DNA of 64,000 bases from positions 17,942 through 81,941 of the forward strand of contig CAUGJE010000010.1 of the NCBI GenBank assembly GCA_959599915.1. Reading direction: 5' to 3'. This document shows positions 16,781-25,505 of this stretch, in pieces. The notes beneath the pieces are model-generated. The model had not been told where the DNA came from. It saw only the letters and a list, made by a program, of their open reading frames with translations, and did no database searches. How positions within the stretch are numbered: position 1 is the stretch's first letter; each line of letters begins with the position of its first letter. This DNA comes from an uncultured Collinsella sp. GTDB taxonomy: Bacteria; Actinomycetota; Coriobacteriia; Coriobacteriales; Coriobacteriaceae. Made by a program: the position numbers and the translations under genes.

Positions 16781-16898
16781 GGAACTCCTTGCGTTTAAGG
16801 TGCGTTTGCGGCACAGGGCTACCAAGGATACCACCCGCCGCTCCAGCAAAGCAGTCTTTTTGGGACGGGGCTCTTTTGACTACTCGTCATGCCTGCTC

Positions 16899-16976
16899 GA
16901 TGATTTTTCTGGGACGGGGATTTAATAATCATTAGGTACACAATGATTATTAAATCCCCGTCCCAGAAAAATCATC
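16899..16976. repeat. Perfect 35-base inverted repeat
   Basis: The arm at 16899-16933 (begins GATGATTTTTCTGGGACGGG and ends in AATCATT) is repeated inverted without mismatch at 16942-16976 around an 8-base loop. One-armed relatives carrying TTTGGGACGGGGCT occur near 16858 and at 21531. It lies upstream of tex and downstream of the terminator of the dehydrogenase gene. Confidence 0.9.
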
Positions 16977-16986
16977 CTCAAAGTAG

Positions 16987-17023
16987 CTAAAAAGCCCCGC
17001 GGGCAGGAGGCTGCTCGCGGGGC
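16987..17023 (-). terminator. Intrinsic terminator of the dehydrogenase operon
   Basis: Read on the reverse strand, GCCCCGCG ... CGCGGGGC (arms 17016-17023 and 16994-17001) is followed by TTTTTAGC. It lies about 70 bases beyond the stop at 17096. Confidence 0.82.
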
Positions 17024-17095
17024 AAAGAAGAGGGGCTTGTTGAGGGCGGACCGAGGGGCTCGGTATGGGGTTTTGCCACGATCCGCCCTGTGGCA

Positions 17096-18136
17096 TTACA
17101 GCTCGACGAGCTGGCCGGTCTCGGCGGCCTCCTTGATGGCGTTGAGAAGCGTGAGTGTCTTGACGTTGTCGGCGGGGGTCACGACGGGCGCGAGCTCGCG
17201 GCGGACAACCTTCACAAAGTGCTTGAGCTGCATCTTGTGCGGCAGCGCCGGATCGACGGCCGGAATCTCCATCTGCAGCGGCTTGTGCCAGTTGGAGGCA
17301 CCGTCGTAGGAGAACTGGTGCAGGCGGGGCAGCGACAGGGCGCCTTTAGTGCCGCCGATGAAGTAGGCGTCGGCGTCGAAGGGGCGGTACTGCGGATCCT
17401 CGCGTGCGGTCGCCTCCCAGTTCCAGGGGCTGGCGGTGGCGTCGGAGATGGTCATGCTTGCGAGCGCGCCGTCGGCAAAGCGAACGTTGACCACGGCGGA
17501 GTCCTCGGTCTCAAAACCGCGGGCGGTACTGGACTGCATGCCCTGGACGGCAACGGGCTCGCCCAGCAGGTAACGGAGCAGGTCGACGTCGTGCACCAGG
17601 TTGACCAGAATCGGGCCGGCACCCTTCTTGCGGCGCCACTCGACATCGAAGTACTCGTCGTTCTTATAGATCATGTAGTGGAAGCTCGACACGGTAAGTT
17701 TGCCCAGCTCGCCGGACTCGATGATCTCCTTGGCCTTGTTGACGAAGGGGTTGTGGCGACGGTGTTGACCCACGAGCACGGGCACGCCGGCGGTCTCGGC
17801 CTCGGCGGCAAAGGCCTGGGCATCCTCGAGATCGTTGGAGATCGGCTTTTCGACCAGCGGCACGATGTTGCGCTTGATGGCCTCGCGGGCAACGCCCAGG
17901 TGCAGGTCGTTGGGGGTGGCGATGATGGCGGCCTCGGGCTTGACCTCGTCCATCATCTGGGCGGGATCGGTAAAGAACGGCACGCCGGCGGCCTCGGCCG
18001 TGGCGCGGGCGCCCTCAAAGGCGTCGGCGATGGCGACGAGCTCGGCCTCGGGCTCCTCGGTGACAAAGCGGATGTGGTTGCGGCCCATGGCGCCGGCGCC
18101 GATAACGGCAATGCGGACGGGGTTGAGCTCAGACAT
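17096..18136 (-). CDS. Gfo/Idh/MocA family oxidoreductase
   Basis: A 346-residue NAD(P)-dependent dehydrogenase. The N-terminal Rossmann fold shows VRIAVIGAGAMGRNH, the conserved EKPISND motif carries the catalytic Lys, and VNLVHDVDLLRYLLGE matches the C-terminal alpha/beta domain of the family, which oxidises inositols, sugars or sugar acids. Last gene of a reverse-strand set SDR - MFS - Gfo/Idh/MocA, separated from the transporter gene by about 70 bases that hold a GACAAAGG-type hairpin. Substrate unknown; the neighbours suggest uptake and two-step oxidation or epimerisation of a sugar derivative. Confidence 0.85.
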   Translation of the reverse strand: MSELNPVRIAVIGAGAMGRNHIRFVTEEPEAELVAIADAFEGARATAEAAGVPFFTDPAQMMDEVKPEAAIIATPNDLHLGVAREAIKRNIVPLVEKPISNDLEDAQAFAAEAETAGVPVLVGQHRRHNPFVNKAKEIIESGELGKLTVSSFHYMIYKNDEYFDVEWRRKKGAGPILVNLVHDVDLLRYLLGEPVAVQGMQSSTARGFETEDSAVVNVRFADGALASMTISDATASPWNWEATAREDPQYRPFDADAYFIGGTKGALSLPRLHQFSYDGASNWHKPLQMEIPAVDPALPHKMQLKHFVKVVRRELAPVVTPADNVKTLTLLNAIKEAAETGQLVEL

Positions 18137-18166
18137 TTCGACTCCTTAATACTGGTGACCGGTGGA

Positions 18167-18197
18167 ATGCGACAAAGGGGCTGTCCCTTTGTCGCAT
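18167..18197. repeat. GACAAAGG-type palindromic hairpin, copy 2
   Basis: ATGCGACAAAGGG (18167-18179) pairs with CCCTTTGTCGCAT (18185-18197) around a 5-base loop. It sits inside the reverse-strand operon, between the MFS and dehydrogenase genes, where a hairpin could reduce downstream expression or stabilise the upstream mRNA end. Confidence 0.85.
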
Positions 18198-18205
18198 CGG
18201 TACAA

Positions 18206-19462
18206 CTAAGCGGACTTCTTCTTGCTGTCGGAGACCATCATGTAGACGGTGAGCACGACGGCGATGGCGGCGATCACAATGGCGCCGTAGAAGGACTGCT
18301 GGTAGGCGGCGCTGCCGGCCTCAGCGTGATACAGCACGGCGGTGATGGGCTGGCTGATCCAGGTGGAAGCGGCATAGCCCAAAAACATGATGCCGTAGTT
18401 GACGCCGATGTTGCTGGTGCCAAAGGCGCCACCAGTGAGCGGCGGGTAGATGACGAGCAGGGCGCCAAAGCTAAAGCCGAGCAGGGCAAGCGCCACAAAG
18501 AACATGCTCTGCGTAAAGCTCATCGACATGATGACGAGGGCGACGATGGTGACGATAAGGCTGATGAGCAGCGACTTGTAGGCGCCGAGCTTGTCGATGA
18601 TTTGACCAAAGGACAGGCGACCGACCAGGTTGGCGCAGGTGTTGACGGAGACCACCACACCGCCGAGGGCGACGGCCGCGGCGCTCGTGGGGTCGGCGAA
18701 GAGCTGGACGGCGGCGATGGAGGCAACCTTGCCCACGAGCAGGGTACCCGCGGTGGCGGCAAAGGCGAAGGTGACGATGAGGACCCAGAAGCGCGGGGTC
18801 TTGACCATCTCGCCCGGGGTGAGGTCGCCGAAGGTGCCGGCATGTGCGCCGCCCTTGGGGGCCTCGAAGCCCTCGGGCAGCCAGCCGGCCTCGGGGGCCT
18901 TCAGGAACAGGGCGGAGGCGGCGATCGTCACAAAGAAGATGACGCCGAGTGCCTTGAGGGCGCCAAAGATTCCCAGGCTTGGGATGAGCAGCGAGGCGAG
19001 CACCGGGGACAGCACGGCGGGGCCGGCGGTCGAAGCGGCCAGGGTGATGCCGGAGGCCAGGCCCTTCTTGTCGATGAACCACTTTTGGCCCGTGGTGAGC
19101 GCGGGGTTGTAACCCAGGCCGTTGCCGATGGCGGCGACGAGCGAGAACCACAGGTAGAACTGCCACGGCTCGGTGACGGTGCCGGACATGAACCAGCCCA
19201 GGCCGTAGCACGCGGCGGCGGCGATCACGACGTTGCGCGGACCGATCTTATCGGAGATGCGGCCGGCGAAGATGCCCGTCACGGCCATGATGGTCTGAAA
19301 GACCGGGAAAGCCCAGGTAAGGGCGCTGGACCACTCGGGGTAGACGGCGAGCAGGTTCTTGCTCACGACGGAATACAGCGCGATGGAGCTGATGAAGAAC
19401 ATGGTGACGCACGCGGCGGAAAGCACGACGGCGCGACCCTTGTTGGAGTTGGTGGAAGCCAT
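18206..19462 (-). CDS. MFS transporter, oxalate/formate-antiporter-like (OFA) family
   Basis: A 418-residue transporter with twelve hydrophobic segments. GRISDKIGPRNVV is the MFS cytoplasmic loop motif, and GNGLGYNPALTTGQKWF followed by GLASGITLAAST resembles OxlT/OFA-family proteins, which exchange or import small organic acids. The start at 19462 gives MASTNSNKGRAVV and fits the first span. Genes for an SDR (upstream) and a Gfo/Idh/MocA enzyme (downstream) on the same strand point to a carbohydrate acid or polyol as substrate, which is inference. Confidence 0.82.
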   Translation of the reverse strand: MASTNSNKGRAVVLSAACVTMFFISSIALYSVVSKNLLAVYPEWSSALTWAFPVFQTIMAVTGIFAGRISDKIGPRNVVIAAAACYGLGWFMSGTVTEPWQFYLWFSLVAAIGNGLGYNPALTTGQKWFIDKKGLASGITLAASTAGPAVLSPVLASLLIPSLGIFGALKALGVIFFVTIAASALFLKAPEAGWLPEGFEAPKGGAHAGTFGDLTPGEMVKTPRFWVLIVTFAFAATAGTLLVGKVASIAAVQLFADPTSAAAVALGGVVVSVNTCANLVGRLSFGQIIDKLGAYKSLLISLIVTIVALVIMSMSFTQSMFFVALALLGFSFGALLVIYPPLTGGAFGTSNIGVNYGIMFLGYAASTWISQPITAVLYHAEAGSAAYQQSFYGAIVIAAIAVVLTVYMMVSDSKKKSA

Positions 19463-19528
19463 TGGACTCTTTCTAATCGATGCGGGGGAGGGGCGGACGC
19501 GTCCGCGGGGCCTCCCTGTCAGGCTGGT

Positions 19529-20410
19529 TTACTGGTCGGTCGGCTTGGCGACGCCGGACTCGTCGGACCAAAGCTCGACACCCTTGTTCTTGAGGTAGTT
19601 GTCGGCAAAGGCTCGGCGGCCGCCAGGCTTGGCGGTGAGGTCGCCCATCATATTGGAGAAACCGCCGTCGACCTTGATGGCGTCGCCGGTGGTAAAGTCC
19701 GAGCGCTTGGACGCCAGGAACATGACGGCGTTGGCGATATCGCTGACCTCGCCGATGCGGCGCGTGGCGATGAGCCGGCTGCGGCTCTTCTCGACCTCGG
19801 GGTCAGCGTAAAAGCTCGCCGACATGGGGGTCTTGACAAAGCAGGGCTCGACGCAGTTGGAGCGGACGCCGTAGGGGCCCCACTCGGCGGCGAGCATCTT
19901 GGACATCATGTTGACGCCCGCCTTGGTGGAGCTGTACACGCCCGAGAACGTCTCGGGGGAGTGGCTGGCAACGGTCGAGATGTGCACCAGGCGGCCCTGG
20001 CCGGCCTTGATCATCTCGCGACCAAAGCGCTGCGAGGTGATGAAGTAGCCGGTGAGGTTGACGTTGAGCACCTGCTCCCAGTCGCTCAACGGCAGGTCTT
20101 CCATCGCTGCGAAGCGCAGGATGCCGGCGGTGTTGACGAGGACGTCGATGCGGCCGAAGTCGGCGATGGTGGCATCGACGGCGGCCTGAACCTCGGCCTC
20201 GTCGGTGGCATTCATCTTATAGCCCTCGGCGTGGATGCCAAACTCGGCGGCGAGGTCGGCGGCTGCTGCCTTGACCTTCCCCTCGTCCAGGTCGAGCAGG
20301 ACAACGTTGGCGCCGTTGCGGGCGAACTCGCGGCAGATCTCGACGCCCATGCCGCCGAGTGCGCCGGTCACGGCGCAGACATCGTCCTCGAGCTTAAGCC
20401 AGTTGCTCAT
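19529..20410 (-). CDS. SDR family oxidoreductase
   Basis: A 293-residue short-chain dehydrogenase. VTGALGGMGVEI is the TGxxxGxG cofactor site, an Asp at the end of beta-2 (LLDLDEGK) suggests NAD preference, and the catalytic set is Ser in HISTVASHS with YSSTK (Tyr and Lys). A C-terminal extension of about 40 residues follows the usual VDGGF end. The start at 20410 is chosen because homology begins at NWLKLEDDVCAVTG and GGAAG precedes it; the frame stays open far upstream without meaning. First gene of the operon that faces the LysR gene. Substrate unknown; gluconate-type or ketose reductases are the nearest idea. Confidence 0.84.
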   Translation of the reverse strand: MSNWLKLEDDVCAVTGALGGMGVEICREFARNGANVVLLDLDEGKVKAAAADLAAEFGIHAEGYKMNATDEAEVQAAVDATIADFGRIDVLVNTAGILRFAAMEDLPLSDWEQVLNVNLTGYFITSQRFGREMIKAGQGRLVHISTVASHSPETFSGVYSSTKAGVNMMSKMLAAEWGPYGVRSNCVEPCFVKTPMSASFYADPEVEKSRSRLIATRRIGEVSDIANAVMFLASKRSDFTTGDAIKVDGGFSNMMGDLTAKPGGRRAFADNYLKNKGVELWSDESGVAKPTDQ

Positions 20411-20496
20411 AGGAACTTCCCTTCTTGTACCTCCCTGTGGGCCGCTCCCATTAATCGACCCACGCGGTTTTTCGCTGGTTATCGTATGCTTTGAAT

Positions 20497-20546
20497 TTGC
20501 GCAGGTGAATTGCATATTTGTTAGAATGGCGTAAACCTTTGGTTTA
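20497..20546. promoter_or_regulatory. Divergent promoter with a LysR-type box
   Basis: In the 234-base gap between the SDR gene and the LysR gene, TAAACC-TTT-GGTTTA (20532-20546) is a perfect dyad with a T and an A at its ends, as in LysR-type boxes. TTGCGC (20497-20502) and TAGAAT (20522-20527), 19 bases apart, could be the LysR gene promoter, with the dyad over its start point as expected for autorepression. Inference from position. Confidence 0.5.
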
Positions 20547-20644
20547 TAGCTCGCAAGACGATTTGTTCTTAATTGAGTGCGTGACCTGCCAAAACAACCC
20601 CCTTTGGCAGCGCATGGCCATACGTCTGGAAACGGGAGATTGAC

Positions 20645-21526
20645 GTGTACGATCGACGACTCGAGGCCATAACGGCCGCCGCGGAGCTGGGAAGTTTTTC
20701 GCGCGCGGCGGCAAAACTGCGCGTGTCGACCCCGGCACTCGTCAAACAGGTGTCGGGATTCGAGGCCGAGTTTGGCATCACGTTGTTCGAGCGCTCGCAT
20801 TCGGGCGTCAAGGTGACGCCGGCGGGTGCTCTGCTGGTGGACGATGCGCGCTCGATCATGCGCCAGTCCGAGGACGCGTTGCGCCGCGCCCGACGCGCGG
20901 CGGGCGATGGCGGCGCCGTGCGCCTGGGCGTGTCGATGATGTGCCCGGGGCGCCAAACGCTGTCGATGTGGTCGGGCATCCACGATTTGGAACCGTCGCT
21001 GCGATTTGAGATCGTGCCGGTAAATGACCTCTATGACGAGCGTGAAACCGTCATGCGCAGCCTGGGTCGCGAGGTGGATGTGGTGCAGTCGAGTTTTTCG
21101 ACTCCGCGTTGGGGCGACGCCTGCCAAAAACTCCGTATCGTCAACGTGCCGTTTTATATCGACGTGCTCCGCACAAGCCGGCTTGCGCGCAAGACGCGCA
21201 TCACGGTTGCCGACCTGGAGGGCATGCGCTTGCGCGTGCTTCGTCACGGTAACGACGCCATGGACAGCCTTCGTATCGACCTTTTGGCCGACGGCGGCGT
21301 GGACGTGATCGATGTGGATAGCTTTGACTTTGCGCTCTTTAACGATGCGGAGGAAAAGGGTGACGCGGTGCTCACCTGCGGAGCGTGGTCGGGCGTGCAC
21401 CCGGCCTTTGTGGGCGTGCCGTTCCTGTGCGGCCGCGAGGTGCCAGTCTTTCTGCACTACCCGCTCGAGCCCACCCTCCAAGTGCAAAAATTCGTCAACG
21501 CCATGGCCCAACTCCTCAATAGCTAA
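20645..21526 (+). CDS. LysR-family transcriptional regulator
   Basis: A 293-residue regulator with an N-terminal winged helix (ITAAAELGSFSRAAAKLRVS, FEAEFGITLFERSHSGVKVT) and a C-terminal periplasmic-binding-like effector domain. It begins with GTG at 20645 (MYDRRLEAI), with GGGAG a few bases upstream. Divergent to the SDR-MFS-dehydrogenase operon, so its activator or regulator by the usual LysR arrangement. The effector may be the imported substrate. A strong terminator follows at 21560-21587. Confidence 0.87.
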   Translation: MYDRRLEAITAAAELGSFSRAAAKLRVSTPALVKQVSGFEAEFGITLFERSHSGVKVTPAGALLVDDARSIMRQSEDALRRARRAAGDGGAVRLGVSMMCPGRQTLSMWSGIHDLEPSLRFEIVPVNDLYDERETVMRSLGREVDVVQSSFSTPRWGDACQKLRIVNVPFYIDVLRTSRLARKTRITVADLEGMRLRVLRHGNDAMDSLRIDLLADGGVDVIDVDSFDFALFNDAEEKGDAVLTCGAWSGVHPAFVGVPFLCGREVPVFLHYPLEPTLQVQKFVNAMAQLLNS

Positions 21527-21559
21527 TTTGGGACGGGGCTTTTTAGCTCCTTACAAAAC

Positions 21560-21598
21560 GAGGCCCTGGCCAACCGGCCAGGGCCTCACTAACTTTTA
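21560..21598. terminator. Hairpin terminator after the LysR gene
   Basis: GAGGCCCTGGCC (21560-21571) pairs perfectly with GGCCAGGGCCTC (21576-21587), followed by ACTAACTTTTATT. Just upstream, 21531-21545 repeats one arm of the 16899 palindrome (TTTGGGACGGGGCTTTTTAG region). Confidence 0.78.
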
Positions 21599-21630
21599 TT
21601 CCGTTCTAAACAACGGGCTGATTGCGCGCA

Positions 21631-21736
21631 GGAGGTCTCCCAGGCGGGCCGGGGTGTAACTTCCGCGCGCAGTTTCGCAGCGCAGCGAGAATGTTTGAGC
21701 ACGGAGGTTACACCCCGGCCCGCCTGGGAGACCTCC
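21631..21736. repeat. Perfect 30-base inverted repeat with 46-base centre
   Basis: The arm at 21631-21660 (begins GGAGGTCTCCCAGGCGGGCC) is repeated inverted at 21707-21736. The centre contains GCGCGCAG and CGCAGCGCAGCGAG. It ends 15 bases before the stop of the ABC transporter gene on the reverse strand and could help end that transcript. Confidence 0.88.
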
Positions 21737-21751
21737 GTGGAACAAGCCTAC

Positions 21752-23671
21752 CTACTCGAGCTCAAACGCGCCCGTATAGAGCTGGTAGTAATACCCGCGC
21801 TTGGCAATCAGCTCGTCGTGGTTGCCGCGCTCGATGATGCGGCCGTGGTCCAGGCAGATGATCGCATCGGAGTTGCGCACGGTAGAGAGGCGGTGCGCGA
21901 TGACAAACGTCGTGCGACCCTCCATGAGCTTGTCCATGCCTGCCTGCACGATGGCCTCGGTGCGGGTATCGATGCTCGATGTGGCCTCGTCCAGAATCAT
22001 CGCCGGCGGATCGGCGACGGCGGCGCGCGCGATCGAAATCAGCTGGCGCTGGCCCTGCGACAGCTGGGCGCCGTTGCCGGTGAGCATGGTGTCATAGCCG
22101 TCGGGCAGGCGGGTGATAAAGTCGTCCGCGCCGGCGAGCTTGGCGGCCTTGATGCACTCCTCGTCGGTGGCATTCAGGTTACCGTAGCGGATGTTGTCCA
22201 TCACGGTGCCGGTGAACAGGTTCACGTCCTGCAGCACTACGCCCAGCGAACGGCGCAGGTCGGACTTGCGAATCTTGTTGACGTTGATGCCGTCGTAGCG
22301 AATCTTGCCGTCGGCAATATCGTAGAAGCGGTTGATGAGGTTGGTGATGGTCGTCTTGCCGGCACCGGTGGCGCCGACAAACGCGACCTTCTGGCCCGGC
22401 TTGGCAAATACGGACACGCCGTGCAGCACCTCGTGGTCGGGCGTGTAGCCAAAGTCGACGTTGTCCATGACCAGGTCGCCACGCAGCGGCACGTACTCAA
22501 TCTCGCCGGTTGCGCGGTGCGGATGCTTCCACGCCCACATGCCGGTGTGGTGGTCGGCTTCCTCGAGCTCCCAGGTCTCGGGGTTCACCTGCGCGTTGAC
22601 GAGCGTCACGTAGCCCTCGTCGGCCTCCGGCTCCTCGTCGATGAGCTCAAAGATGCGGTCGGCGCCGGCAAGGCCCATGACCACGGCGTTGATCTGCTGC
22701 GAGATCTGGCCGATCTGCCCGCAGAACTGCCTGGTCATGTTAAGGAACGGCACCACGACGGCAATGGACAGGCCCATGCCCGAGATGCTCAGGTTGGGCA
22801 CGCCCAGCGCCAAGAAAATGCCGCCGGCCAGTGCGACCAGCACGTAGAGCAGGTTGCCCAGGTTCATAAGGATGGGCATGAGGATGTTGGCGTACATGTT
22901 GGCCTTCTGCGAGACTTCGAAGAGTTTCTCGTTGCGCTCATCGAAATCGGCCTCGGCGGCAGATTCGTGGCAGAACGCCTTGACGACTTTCTGGCCGTTC
23001 ATAACCTCCTCGATGTGGCCCTCGACCACGCCGAGTTCGGTCTGCTGCGCGATAAAGAACCGCGCGGAGTTGGAGCCGAGGAGCTTGGTCATAAAGGTCA
23101 TAAAGGTGACGCCTGCCACAATGACCAGGCACATCCACACGCTGTAGTACAGCATGATAAAGAACACCGAGCAGATGATGATGACCGTCAAAAGCAGGTT
23201 GGGCAGCGACTGGCTGATCATCTGGCGCAGCGTGTCGATATCGTTGGTGTAGTGGCTCATGATGTCGCCGCGCTGATGCGTGTCGAAGTAGCGGATCGGC
23301 AGGTCCTGCATACGGTTGAACATCATCTCGCGCAGCTTCTCGAGCGAGCCCTGCGTGATGATGGCCATGGCGCGGTTCCAGAAGAGCGAGGACAGGACGC
23401 CGACGCCGTAGATGCAGGCGAGCGTCGTGACGAGCTGTAGGATCTGCGGGCGCGCGGCTTCCCAATCACCCGACTGCCACGATTCGCTAATAATCTGCAG
23501 GGCACTTTGAAGGAACATCGGGCCGATGGCGTTGATGATGGCGCAGAGCACCACGCCGGCGGCAACGAGGGGCAAAAGCACGGGATAGAAGCCAAAGAGC
23601 GTCTTGATGAGGCGCGGCAGGGTGCCGCCCTTGCGGTTGAGCGCGCGCTCGGCGGTCGTTGCCTTACTCAT
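21752..23671 (-). CDS. ABC exporter half-transporter, ATPase plus permease (second gene)
   Basis: A 639-residue type-IV ABC protein with six membrane segments in the N-terminal half and a nucleotide-binding domain: Walker A GATGAGKTTI, signature LSQGQRQLISIARA, Walker B AMILDEATSSID, and the H-loop His in IAHRLSTV. An extra 50-residue insert (about 345-400) precedes the ATPase domain. The start at 23671 (MSKATTAERALNRKGG) overlaps the upstream half-transporter gene through ATGAGTAA, so the two are translationally coupled and likely form a heterodimer of the MdlAB/YheHI type. Under likely control of the MarR gene at the operon head. Substrate unknown; multidrug export is common for this class. 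Confidence 0.88.
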   Translation of the reverse strand: MSKATTAERALNRKGGTLPRLIKTLFGFYPVLLPLVAAGVVLCAIINAIGPMFLQSALQIISESWQSGDWEAARPQILQLVTTLACIYGVGVLSSLFWNRAMAIITQGSLEKLREMMFNRMQDLPIRYFDTHQRGDIMSHYTNDIDTLRQMISQSLPNLLLTVIIICSVFFIMLYYSVWMCLVIVAGVTFMTFMTKLLGSNSARFFIAQQTELGVVEGHIEEVMNGQKVVKAFCHESAAEADFDERNEKLFEVSQKANMYANILMPILMNLGNLLYVLVALAGGIFLALGVPNLSISGMGLSIAVVVPFLNMTRQFCGQIGQISQQINAVVMGLAGADRIFELIDEEPEADEGYVTLVNAQVNPETWELEEADHHTGMWAWKHPHRATGEIEYVPLRGDLVMDNVDFGYTPDHEVLHGVSVFAKPGQKVAFVGATGAGKTTITNLINRFYDIADGKIRYDGINVNKIRKSDLRRSLGVVLQDVNLFTGTVMDNIRYGNLNATDEECIKAAKLAGADDFITRLPDGYDTMLTGNGAQLSQGQRQLISIARAAVADPPAMILDEATSSIDTRTEAIVQAGMDKLMEGRTTFVIAHRLSTVRNSDAIICLDHGRIIERGNHDELIAKRGYYYQLYTGAFELE

Positions 23672-25505
23672 GTGCCTCGCCTCCTTCCTGGGTCTGAGCT
23701 TGCGTTGCGGTCGTGTCGGTGTTGTCTGCCGCCGTGGTCGTATCGCCGGAAACGTCGCCGGCGTCCTCGCCCTCGGCAGACATCTTGTTTTGCGAGGTAA
23801 AGGTCTCGCGGTAGATCTCGTTCGTCTGGAGCAGCTCGTCATGGTTGCCGATCTGCGCGATGCGGCCACCCTCCATGACGATGATGCGGTCTGCATCCTG
23901 CACCGAGCTGATGCGCTGGGCAATGATGAGCTTGGTCGTGTTGGGCAGGTAGCTTGCCAGTCCGGCGCGAATCTTGGCGTCGGTCTTGGTGTCGACGGCG
24001 CTGGTGGAGTCGTCAAGAATCAAGATCCTGGGGCGACGCAGCAGAGCGCGGGCGATGCACAGGCGCTGCTTCTGGCCACCAGAGACGTTGGAACCGCCCT
24101 GCTCAATCCAGGTGTCGTAGCCCTTGGGGAAGCCGTCGACAAACTCGTCGGCGCAGGCCAGGTGCGCGGCCTCGCGGACCTCCTCGTCGGTGGCGTTCGG
24201 ATCGCCCCAGCGCAGGTTCTCGGCGATCGTGCCGCTAAACAGCACGTTTTTCTGCAGCACCATGGCGACCTGGTGGCGCAGCGCGTCCAGGTCGTAATCG
24301 CGCACGTCCACGCCGCCCACGCGCACGGTGCCCTCGGTGGCGTCATATAGGCGGGCGATGAGGTTTACCAACGTGGACTTGGCCGAGCCGGTGCCGCCGA
24401 TGATGCCGATCGTCTCGCCGCTCTTAATGTGCAGGTCGATGTCGTCGAGCGCCTGGCGCTTCGCATGCTCGGAATACTTAAAGCTCACGTGGTCGAAGTC
24501 GATGGAGCCGTCGGCCACCTCGTGCACGGGCTCGGCGGGATCGGTGATCGTGGGCTCGGCGGCCAGCACCTCGGTAATACGGTGCGCCGATTCGTCGGCC
24601 ATGGTCACCATGACAAAGATCATCGACAGCTGCATCAGGCTCATCAGAATCTGGAAGCCGTAGGTAAAGGTCGAGGACAGCTGGCCCACGTCGAACAGCG
24701 TGCCTTGGCTCGTGATGATGAGCTTGGAGCCCAAGTAGATGATGACGACGAACGCGCCGTTGACGCAGATGTTCATCATGGGGTTGTTAAAGGCAAGGAG
24801 CTTCTCGGCGCGGGTGAAGTCCATCTGTACGTCGTGCGCAGCGGTCGCGAACTTTTCCTTCTCGTAGTCCTGGCGCACATAGCTCTTGACCACGCGCATG
24901 CCGGTGACGTTTTCCTCGACGGATTCGTTAAGGGCGTCGTACTTGTGGAACACGCGGGCAAAGATCGGACGTACCTTGTAGATAATAAAGAACAGGCCAA
25001 AGCCCAGCAGTGGAATCATGGCCAGGTAGACAAACGAGACGCTGCCGCCCATGGCGTAAGCCATGACGAAGGCGAAGACCAGCACCAGTGGCGAGCGCAC
25101 GGCGATGCGGATGAGCATCATAAAGGCCTGCTGCACGTTGTTGGTGTCGGTGGTGAGGCGGGTGACGAGCGAGGAGCTCGAGAACTCGTCGATGTTCGCA
25201 AAGCTGAACGTCTGGATCTTGTAGAACAGATCCTGACGCAGGTTTTTGGCAAAACCGCAGCTTGCGTGGCTACAGGTGACGCCGGCTGCCGCACCAAAGG
25301 CGAGCGATATCAACGCGATGAGCACGAGGACGCCCGAAGTGGGAAGTATCTCGGCCACGGTGGCGCCGTCTTTGATGGCGTCGATCAAGTTGGCAGTGAT
25401 AAACGGGATCATCATCTCGCAGATTACCTCGCCGAGCACCAAAAGCGGCGTGGCGATCGTGACCTTCTTGTAATCGCGGATGCTGCCCATGAGGGTTTTA
25501 ATCAT
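23664..25505 (-). CDS. ABC exporter half-transporter, ATPase plus permease (first gene)
   Basis: A 613-residue partner of the following half-transporter. Six N-terminal membrane segments, then Walker A GGTGSAKSTL (Ala in place of the second Gly, a substitution also met in MdlA/YheI-like proteins), signature VSGGQKQRLCIARAL, and Walker B ILILDDSTSAVD with Asp in place of the catalytic Glu, as in the degenerate site of heterodimeric exporters. The C-terminal tail of about 40 residues is Thr/Glu/Asp-rich. The start overlaps the MarR stop by eight bases. The pair therefore has one standard and one degenerate ATP site. Confidence 0.88.
   Translation of the reverse strand: MIKTLMGSIRDYKKVTIATPLLVLGEVICEMMIPFITANLIDAIKDGATVAEILPTSGVLVLIALISLAFGAAAGVTCSHASCGFAKNLRQDLFYKIQTFSFANIDEFSSSSLVTRLTTDTNNVQQAFMMLIRIAVRSPLVLVFAFVMAYAMGGSVSFVYLAMIPLLGFGLFFIIYKVRPIFARVFHKYDALNESVEENVTGMRVVKSYVRQDYEKEKFATAAHDVQMDFTRAEKLLAFNNPMMNICVNGAFVVIIYLGSKLIITSQGTLFDVGQLSSTFTYGFQILMSLMQLSMIFVMVTMADESAHRITEVLAAEPTITDPAEPVHEVADGSIDFDHVSFKYSEHAKRQALDDIDLHIKSGETIGIIGGTGSAKSTLVNLIARLYDATEGTVRVGGVDVRDYDLDALRHQVAMVLQKNVLFSGTIAENLRWGDPNATDEEVREAAHLACADEFVDGFPKGYDTWIEQGGSNVSGGQKQRLCIARALLRRPRILILDDSTSAVDTKTDAKIRAGLASYLPNTTKLIIAQRISSVQDADRIIVMEGGRIAQIGNHDELLQTNEIYRETFTSQNKMSAEGEDAGDVSGDTTTAADNTDTTATQAQTQEGGEAHE

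Noticed and set aside
17090..20494. A 1134-codon open frame on the + strand opposite three genes
   Set aside because: It is the antisense shadow of high-GC genes (SDR, MFS, dehydrogenase), which have clear motifs; the antisense product is low-complexity His/Gly/Asp-rich without domains.
24370..24400. Walker A of the first ABC half-transporter reads GGTGSAKST (Gly to Ala) as a sign of an inactive site
   Set aside because: Variation at this place is met in MdlA/YheI-like exporters; the degenerate site is better shown by the Asp that replaces the catalytic Glu, and heterodimers with one weak site are normal.
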